From Pseudomonadota bacterium (GTDB lineage Bacteria; Pseudomonadota; Alphaproteobacteria; Rhizobiales; Rhizobiaceae), in the NCBI GenBank assembly GCA_003242525.1, contig QGUU01000132.1:1-6919 (forward strand): a stretch of DNA of 6,919 nucleotides. The letters are read 5' to 3'. How positions within the stretch are numbered: the first letter of the stretch is position 1; every line of letters starts with the position of its first letter. The translations under genes and the position numbers were made by a program. The notes under the pieces are model-generated. The model made no database searches, was not told where the DNA came from, and worked only from the letters and a program-made list of their open reading frames with translations. Shown one piece after another: positions 1-6,000 of this stretch.

Positions 1-897
1 GTCTACGCCCGTCTTGACCAGGTCTTCAGAAAGCCGGACGCATATGCGCGGCGCGCTGGTGTCGGCTTCTACGGTGTGATCGACGATGCGGAAGCCCTTG
101 CGCGCCTTAAGGTCCTCGTATTCGGCCCGCACGGAGGCGGAGTTGACCAGGGCAAGGCTGGCTTCATAGGCCTGGATGGCGGAGCGGTAGGCCTCGCGCC
201 GGTCCAGCCCGGCGGCAAGAAGCGCAAGCGCCTCAGCCCGCTCGACTGTCGTGCGCGACAGCGTGTAGGCGTTGAAGGCCGCCGAGGTGCCCCTGGACTG
301 CAATTGGCTCAACTCCGACTTTGCAGACATTTGCGCGGCCAGAGTTGCACGTGACAGCCCGATCCAGAGCGCGATTTCGTCCGGCAGGACCGAGACGGCC
401 TGTTCATATTTCTCCATGGCGATGCGATGGTCGCCGGTCAAAGAGGCTTGTTCCGCCGCATCCACAAGGGCGTTCACGCCTTCCACCGGCCGGGCAAAAC
501 CCGGGCCGAGGAGAAAATTGCGATACTGTAGCGCCTGGTCGGCCATCCACGGAGGGAAGAAGGCAAGCTCCGGCGGTGCGCCGATATCGGGGTCGCCACT
601 CACCGGCGTAACTTTGCCCGCGACCGCGCCGTTGAAGGGGTTGAGCGTGTTGAAGTCGGATTTGAGGAAGCACCATTTCGCCTTCCTGTTATAGGTGAAG
701 GCGCGGCAGGAAGGGTCACCAAGGCAGGCAGCCTCGCACTGATCGAGTGTGACGTTCTGTTCCGAACGCAGGTCGAAGCCGAAATAGTCGGCATTCTCTG
801 TCGTCACGATTCGCCGGGTCTCGGCCGCGTGGGCTGCCCCAAGCGAAACCAGGAGAAGGAAAAGCACGGGGATGGAACGTAGAGCACGCAATGCCAT
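1..897 (-). CDS. Alpha-2-macroglobulin family protein with N-terminal PAN/apple domain (partial, C-terminus beyond left edge)
   Basis: The frame is open without a stop from an ATG at 897 down to position 1, giving the first 299 residues. A GGAGG motif sits six bases before the ATG. Residues 1-24 are a Sec signal peptide (arginines, then a Leu/Val-rich core ending AHA, cleavage before Ala25). There is no lipobox cysteine, so the mature protein should be soluble in the periplasm. Residues about 34-82 look like a PAN/apple domain: Cys54, Cys58, Cys64 and Cys76 with CRAFTYN and WCFLKSDF, which would form two disulfides. Residues about 142-265 are helical and TPR-like (GDHRIAMEKYEQAVSVLP at 155-172, SAIQAYEASLAL in the second block). 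From about 269 the chain turns to beta strands (PRICVRLSEDLVKTGVD), as at the start of a macroglobulin MG domain. Bacterial alpha-2-macroglobulins are protease traps, usually 1,500-1,900 residues long; the thioester and bait regions would lie outside the window. The family call rests on this N-terminal architecture, which I recall from rhizobial homologues. An unrelated PAN/TPR protein is the alternative. Confidence 0.75.
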   Translation of the reverse strand, partial: MALRALRSIPVLFLLLVSLGAAHAAETRRIVTTENADYFGFDLRSEQNVTLDQCEAACLGDPSCRAFTYNRKAKWCFLKSDFNTLNPFNGAVAGKVTPVSGDPDIGAPPELAFFPPWMADQALQYRNFLLGPGFARPVEGVNALVDAAEQASLTGDHRIAMEKYEQAVSVLPDEIALWIGLSRATLAAQMSAKSELSQLQSRGTSAAFNAYTLSRTTVERAEALALLAAGLDRREAYRSAIQAYEASLALVNSASVRAEYEDLKARKGFRIVDHTVEADTSAPRICVRLSEDLVKTGVD

Positions 898-901
898 GAA
901 A

Positions 902-908
902 CCCCTCC
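902..908 (-). promoter_or_regulatory. Ribosome binding site of the PAN/macroglobulin gene
   Basis: On the minus strand the sequence GGAGGGG lies just before the ATG at 897, with six bases between GGAGG and the start codon. This is the best Shine-Dalgarno match near a start codon in the window. It supports this ATG as the translation start and the minus-strand reading frame. Confidence 0.7.
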
Positions 909-930
909 AGCATCGGCTTCCAGGTCCAAA

Positions 931-959
931 CATGTTCAAGGCCAGGTTGCACTTGTCAA
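931..959 (-). promoter_or_regulatory. Candidate promoter of the PAN/macroglobulin gene
   Basis: On the minus strand a perfect TTGACA (959 to 954) is followed after 17 bases by AACATG (936 to 931). The -35 box and spacing fit a housekeeping sigma factor, but the -10 box is poor. Transcription would start near 924, leaving a leader of about 27 bases ahead of the ATG at 897, which includes the ribosome binding site. This is inferred from sequence only. Confidence 0.3.
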
Positions 960-1047
960 TGAATCGGACCGATATGCGCAGTTGCAGAACAGCCGGGAAA
1001 GCCCGTCGTCCGTTCAGCCTGTGTTCGGGCTATGAAATCACACTTTC

Positions 1048-1077
1048 TTGCCAGGACAAAAGGAGTGTGAGTTTAAA
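1048..1077 (+). promoter_or_regulatory. Weak candidate promoter for tamA-tamB
   Basis: TTGCCA (1048-1053) and TTTAAA (1072-1077) are separated by 18 bases and match the general -35 and -10 consensus at five and four of six positions. Transcription would begin near 1084. That is upstream of both possible tamA starts: about 12 bases before the ATG at 1096 and about 84 bases before the GTG at 1168. The -10 overlaps the palindrome GTTTAAAC. The match could be chance. Confidence 0.2.
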
Positions 1078-1157
1078 CCCGGCCGCAATTCGGACATGGG
1101 AATTGTGGTGTCTTTACGGGCGCTTCAGAAGTTGCGTTCAAATTTAGGCGTCGAACC

Positions 1158-1161
1158 AGGG
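1158..1161 (+). promoter_or_regulatory. Possible ribosome binding site deciding the tamA start
   Basis: AGGG lies six bases before the GTG at 1168. It is a weak Shine-Dalgarno match, but the alternative ATG at 1096 has none at usable distance: its nearest GGA is only one base from the start codon. This site is one reason to prefer the GTG. Confidence 0.35.
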
Positions 1162-1167
1162 TCGGAT

Positions 1168-3093
1168 GTGACGGAACGATTGGCAAGAAATGCCGAAAAA
1201 TGGGCGCCCAGGCGCCGGCTTTCTCGCGCCCTGGCCTGTGCGCTGCTGTGCTCGTCAGCTGTCCTGTTGGAATGCCGGAATGCCGCCGCATTCGAAATTT
1301 TTGGCATCAGGCTTTGGGGTTCGGACGACAAAGAGGACGCTGGGATCACCGACCCGCTGCGATATTCCGTGGCTATCGAGGCACCGGACGCGGATGACAA
1401 TCTCAGGAAGCGGTTGGAGAACGCTTCGGGGCTGAAGGCCGATGAAGACCGCCCGGTATCGGGATCTCTGGGGCTTATGGCCAAGGCCCGCGCCGACCGG
1501 GAGCAACTGGTAGCCGCGCTCTATGGGGATGCGCGCTATGATGGCGTCGTCACGGTGTCCATCCAGGGCCGGGACATAGATAGCCTGCCGCCGGATGCCG
1601 AGTTCACCGGCCCGCAGCCAATTCCCGTTACGATCCGCGTTGAGCCGGGACGAAAATATACGCTGGGGAACATCCGCCTGGAGGGCGATGCCGCAGATCT
1701 GCTTGGGGCAGATTACGGCCTCATAGTGGGCGGAGACGCCAGTTCCGGCGCCATCCTAAAGGCGGAGGCGGCCATTGTGCGGGCCCTGAAGGAGGAAGGC
1801 CGGCCGCTTGCAAGGGTGACCGGCCGGGAGGTGGTCGCCGATCATGCCAGCACCATGCTGGACGTGACGCTGACGGTCGCCGCAGGCCCGGTCGCTGGCT
1901 ATGGCGAAACGACCGTGGAAGGCACCGAAGCCGTCGATCGCGATTTCACCCGATATATGACAGGGCTCCAGAGGGGGCACCAATATTCTCCAGAAGAGAT
2001 GGATCGGGCGCGCGACCGGCTCCTCGGCCTTGAGGTCTTCAACAGCGTGACCGTCAGGGAAACCGAGGCGCTGGACGCCGATGGCAACATTCCCATCAAT
2101 GTCGAGGTGAGCGAACGCAAGTTCCGATATCTCGGGCTTGGCGCGACGGCCTCGAATACCGAAGGGTTGGGCCTGGAGGGATATTGGGGCCACCGCAATC
2201 TCTTCGGACGCGCCGAAAAGCTGAGAATAACCGGATCGATCAGCGGCATCGGCGCCAATGACATATCCGAGCTGAACTATAATGCCGGCATCATGTTCGA
2301 AAAGCCGGGCGTGGTCGGCCCCGCATCCAAGTTCTTCACCAATTTGAATACCGTGTACGAGCATCCGGACGCCTATGACCGGTTCTCGGTCAAGGGTGAG
2401 GTTGGCCTGTCCTACGAACTCACCAGGCAACAATCCGTATCGGCTGAAGTTGCGCTCGACTATTCCAGGATTACTGACAGTTTCGGCAAGCACGAATACC
2501 TGATCGCATCCGTGCCGCTGCAATATGTCTTCGACAATCGCGACAGCAAGCTCAACCCGACGAAGGGGTTTCGCTTTCTCGCCTATGCGGAGCCGAGCTA
2601 TGACCTCAAGGGCGGCGCAGCCTTCGTGAAACTGAAAGGCGAAGGCTCGGCCTATCGGGCGCTGGACGAGGCGGGCAAGTTCGTGGCGGCCGGGCGCGTT
2701 GGCCTGGGTTCGATTTTGGGAGCCTCGCTGCCGGAGGTGCCCGCCGACCGGCGCTTCTATGCCGGGGGCGGTGGCTCGGTTCGCGGATATGCCTATCAGG
2801 GCATCGGACCAAAGGATAACGGCCAGCCGATCGGTGGTCTGTCGTGGTTCGAGACTTCGGTTGAACTGCGTTATCAGATGACCGACACGATCGGTGTGGT
2901 TCCGTTTGTGGATGCCGGGACGGTTTCGACCAAGCAGTTTCCCGATTTTTCCGATGTGAAGGTGGGTGCGGGCGTCGGCCTGCGCTATATCACGCCTTTC
3001 GGCCCGCTTCGGGTCGATGCAGCAGTGCCGTTGAACCGTAGTCCGGGCGACCCGGATTTCGGCATCTATGCCGGTATCGGACAGGCGTTCTGA
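1168..3093 (+). CDS. tamA: Outer-membrane translocation and assembly module protein TamA (Omp85 family)
   Basis: TamA is the outer-membrane half of the translocation and assembly module; it helps insert autotransporters and other beta-barrel proteins and docks TamB. From the GTG at 1168 the product has 641 residues. Residues 1-41 are a signal peptide (RRR, hydrophobic core, AAA before FEIFGIRLWG). POTRA domains follow at about 66-141, 142-238 and 240-314; the second holds YTLGNIRLEG and the third has SPEEMDRARDRLLGLEVFNSVTV. The beta-barrel covers about 315-641. It carries the Omp85 loop-6 motif VRGY (Arg539) preceded by a glycine-rich FYAGGGGS, and it ends in phenylalanine (GIGQAF). The mature chain has no cysteine. 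BamA is unlikely because it normally has five POTRA domains. The start is uncertain: an ATG at 1096 is in frame and adds 24 residues, but it lacks a ribosome binding site, gives an overlong n-region, and the added stretch uses rare TTA codons and AT-rich third positions. The downstream tamB starts one base after the stop. Confidence 0.93.
   Translation: MTERLARNAEKWAPRRRLSRALACALLCSSAVLLECRNAAAFEIFGIRLWGSDDKEDAGITDPLRYSVAIEAPDADDNLRKRLENASGLKADEDRPVSGSLGLMAKARADREQLVAALYGDARYDGVVTVSIQGRDIDSLPPDAEFTGPQPIPVTIRVEPGRKYTLGNIRLEGDAADLLGADYGLIVGGDASSGAILKAEAAIVRALKEEGRPLARVTGREVVADHASTMLDVTLTVAAGPVAGYGETTVEGTEAVDRDFTRYMTGLQRGHQYSPEEMDRARDRLLGLEVFNSVTVRETEALDADGNIPINVEVSERKFRYLGLGATASNTEGLGLEGYWGHRNLFGRAEKLRITGSISGIGANDISELNYNAGIMFEKPGVVGPASKFFTNLNTVYEHPDAYDRFSVKGEVGLSYELTRQQSVSAEVALDYSRITDSFGKHEYLIASVPLQYVFDNRDSKLNPTKGFRFLAYAEPSYDLKGGAAFVKLKGEGSAYRALDEAGKFVAAGRVGLGSILGASLPEVPADRRFYAGGGGSVRGYAYQGIGPKDNGQPIGGLSWFETSVELRYQMTDTIGVVPFVDAGTVSTKQFPDFSDVKVGAGVGLRYITPFGPLRVDAAVPLNRSPGDPDFGIYAGIGQAF
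3079..3085 (+). promoter_or_regulatory. Possible ribosome binding site of tamB inside the end of tamA
   Basis: GGACAGG lies nine bases before the tamB ATG, within the last codons of tamA. It is a weak match. With the tamA stop one base before the ATG, tamB translation probably depends largely on ribosomes finishing tamA. Confidence 0.35.
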
Positions 3094-3094
3094 C

Positions 3095-6000
3095 ATGCGA
3101 ACGGCCAGGCGAGTCCTTAGAGTTCTGTTCTACCTGACCGTTGTCGTGATTGCTGCGGCCGTTGGCGCGCTGGTGGTGCTGACAACAACGGAAGGCGGAC
3201 GTGACAACCTCGCCGGCATGATCTCCAGCATGGCGTCGTCGGACGATCGGAAGATCACGGTTGGCAAGCTCGAAGGCATCTGGTCCGGTCAGTTGAGGAT
3301 CGGTGCGGTGGCCATAGCGGACAGGGAGGGGCCTTGGCTGGTCGTGCGCGATGTCGCGGTGGACTGGTCGCCGGCCGCGCTGCTGTCGAAAACCTTCCGT
3401 GCCGAGCGGGTTGCGGCCGGGCGCATCGAGGTCGCGCGGCTACCGGTTTCCTCGGGCCAGTCCAGTAACGACTCCGGCGGCACGCTGCCGGTGGCAGTGG
3501 AGATCAATCAGATCGACCTGCCCGACATCGCCTTGGGAGAGGCCCTTGCCGGGGCTGGTATTGCCGAGCTTGCCGCAAAGGGGTCGCTGCATGCAGACCC
3601 GTCGCCGCTTGCGATTGCCGGCGACATTGCCGTCGAGCGCCGCGACGGCAAGGAAGGCTCGGTGACTGGCACCATTCGTTTCGCCCCCACCGAGAATTTG
3701 CTGGACCTTGACCTGAGGGCTGCGGAACCGGCCGGGGGCATCATTGCCAATCTGCTGCGCCTGCCGGGATCGCCCGCTGTCGACATCGCTGCCAAGGGCA
3801 GCGGCCCACTTTCCGACTGGAGCGGTACGAGCACGTTCAGGGTAGGGGGGCAAGTCGCTGCGCAACTGACTGGCCGTCACCAGCTCACGGATACCGGCAA
3901 CCGGATCGAGGTCAAGGGCGACGGCGAGTTTGAACAGTTCCTGCCCGAGCTTTTGAAGCCGATCCTTAAGGGTGGCGCGGATTTTGACATTGCCGGGACT
4001 GCGACCACCGGCGGCGGTTTCGAGATCGAGCGCGCCGCCATAGACAGCGAATCCGTCCATGTTAGCGCGTCAGGTGTGTTCGATCCACAGACTGCCGCCG
4101 ATATCAGGCTGGAGGTGACAGCGAAGCAGGGACCGGTGGTGCTCAGCCTGCCCACGGGCGGGCCTCCCGTCACGCTTGCCTTCGATCGGCTCAGCGCGCG
4201 CGCTTTCGGCGACGGTCGGGAGCCGATGGTGGATGTTACGGGCTCTCTGGTTTCCGTCGTAACTGGAGGCACGGAAGCGCGCGGCCTTGCCGTGCAGCTT
4301 CACTCCGACGGCTTTGACGTGACTAACCGGACCGGCCCGCTGAAAATTTCGCTTGCGGCGGATCTGCTGAAGACCGACGTGGCTACGCTGGCGCCTCTGG
4401 TAGCAGGGCGTGTATCTGCCGATCTCGCTGGCACCGTGGGTCGGGATGAGGTGACGCTGGACGAGGGCACGCTGCGCTCTGACGCGTTGGACGCTTCCCT
4501 GACGGCGAAACTTGCGCTGTCGGACCTTGCCATGACGCTGACCATGAGGGCGGACGCGGTCTCCACGGCGCTGCCGGCGCAACTCCGTCCGGTACTTGGC
4601 CCGCGCGTGCAGTTTTCAGCCACTGCCACGCGCGATCCCAAGGGCGATTTTGCCGCCAATGCGATCGAGCTGAAATCAGGCTCGCTCTCAGCCAGCGGCA
4701 CGGCGAGCGCCAGCGGCACCGATATAAGGGCAGACCTGAAAGGCCGGATGGATGACGTTTCAGTGCTGTCCTACCTGACCGGTGCAGGTCTGGCCGGCGG
4801 CATCGATTTCGCGCTCACCGCAAGCGGGGCGAGGACGGCCCCCGACTTTTCGATTTCCGCGACCAGTGACAAATTGACGGCGGCCGGCAAGGCCGTCGCC
4901 AACCTCAGGCTCGCAGCCAGCGGCAAGGCAGACATTGCCAGCCCCACGGCCGACATTTCGCTGACGGGCACGGTCGATGGCCAGGCGCTGGTCCTGACGG
5001 CCAATCTCTCGAATGCTGACGGCAGGCGTACGGTCGACGGGCTTTCGCTCGCCCTAGGTGATAGCCGTGTGTCGGGCGACCTGGTGCTCAATGAAGCGTT
5101 CCTGCCAGTCGGCACGCTCGCACTGGCGATCCCGGATATTGAGCCCCTTGCGGCGCTGGCCGGCCAGGCAGCAAGCGGCGACATTCATGGCACCTTCGCC
5201 TTTTCGGCCGAAGGCGGAGCCCCGGCATTGACCGTCCGGATGCAGAGTAAATCCATCGGCCACGGCGAACTGATGGTGCGCAATATCGACGTCGACGCCG
5301 TGATCGATGATTTTGTCAGATCTCCGGTGCTTTCCGGGAGCATCAAGGCGGCATCCCTCGGCGCCGGATCCACTCAGGTCGATGGCATCGCCGTGGACCT
5401 GACGCGCGACGGGGAATGGACCGGCTTCTCAGGCGGCGCAAGCGTTAACGGTATTCCTGCAAAGGCCAGCGGCAGGGTGCGTATTGCCGGCGGCGAAACG
5501 GTGGTGGAACTGGCATCAGGCGAAGCGGTGTTCAGGAGCATCAGGGCGTCTATCGCGCAACCATCAACTGTATCGGTCAGGGACGGCATAACGACGCTGG
5601 ACAAGTTGGTCGTAGGGATTGGCGGAGGTACCGCGACCGTTACCGGCACGGCTGGACCGGCTCTTGATCTCAACGTCGCACTTTCGGGCGTTCCACTGGC
5701 GCCTGTAAACAATTTCTCGCCGGGCGTCGACCTCGCGGGGTCTGTGTCGGGTACGGTGGCGGTGACGGGCCAGGCGAACGCACCTGCCATCACCTACGAC
5801 GTCAAGGGGACAGGCATAGTGCTGTCGCAAACCCGCAGTGCCGGTTTCGGCGGCCTGGGAATAGAATCTTCCGGCAAATTTGCCGGCAACAAGCTGGATT
5901 TCACTGCCAATGTCAGCGAGGGGTCAGGGGTGAACCTGAAGGCCACGGGATCGGCAACGACGGCTGGCGTCCCGCGCGTTGACATTAGAGCCACGGGCGG

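Larger units (their letters stand above)
898..1167. other. Divergent intergenic region between the macroglobulin-like gene and tamA
   Basis: About 270 bases separate the two divergent start codons (198 if tamA starts at the upstream ATG at 1096). The region must hold a promoter for each side. Visible elements are the minus-strand ribosome binding site and candidate promoter, an AAGGAG at 1060-1065 that serves no start codon at a suitable distance, and the palindrome GTTTAAAC at 1071-1078. Short open frames cross it on both strands, but none has a ribosome binding site or convincing protein content. I see no convincing terminator hairpin, riboswitch or RNA gene. Confidence 0.6.

Noticed and set aside
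76..694. Plus-strand open frames at 76-354, 272-694 and 321-611
   Set aside because: They lie opposite the minus-strand PAN/macroglobulin gene, whose frame is continuous with a signal peptide and a ribosome binding site. The plus-strand products are low-complexity and unrecognisable.
1000..1031. Inverted repeat AGCCCG and CGGGCT upstream of tamA
   Set aside because: The arms are only six bases with a 20-base loop and no T-run. This is too weak for a terminator or a confident operator in GC-rich DNA.
872..1147. A 91-codon plus-strand frame spanning the divergent promoter region
   Set aside because: Its first codons overlap the start of the minus-strand gene, it has no ribosome binding site, and its product resembles no protein I know. 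It probably reflects chance openness.
1264..1293. Possible lipoprotein lipobox (LLEC) in the TamA signal peptide
   Set aside because: A glutamate directly before the cysteine does not fit the lipobox, and a normal signal peptidase I site (AAA before FE) follows five residues later. Omp85 proteins are not lipoproteins.
1756..3096. A 446-codon open frame on the minus strand opposite tamA
   Set aside because: It is fully antisense to the well-recognised TamA barrel and POTRA3, has no ribosome binding site or recognisable domain, and reads as His/Arg-rich shadow sequence. GC-rich codon use in the real gene commonly produces such long antisense frames.
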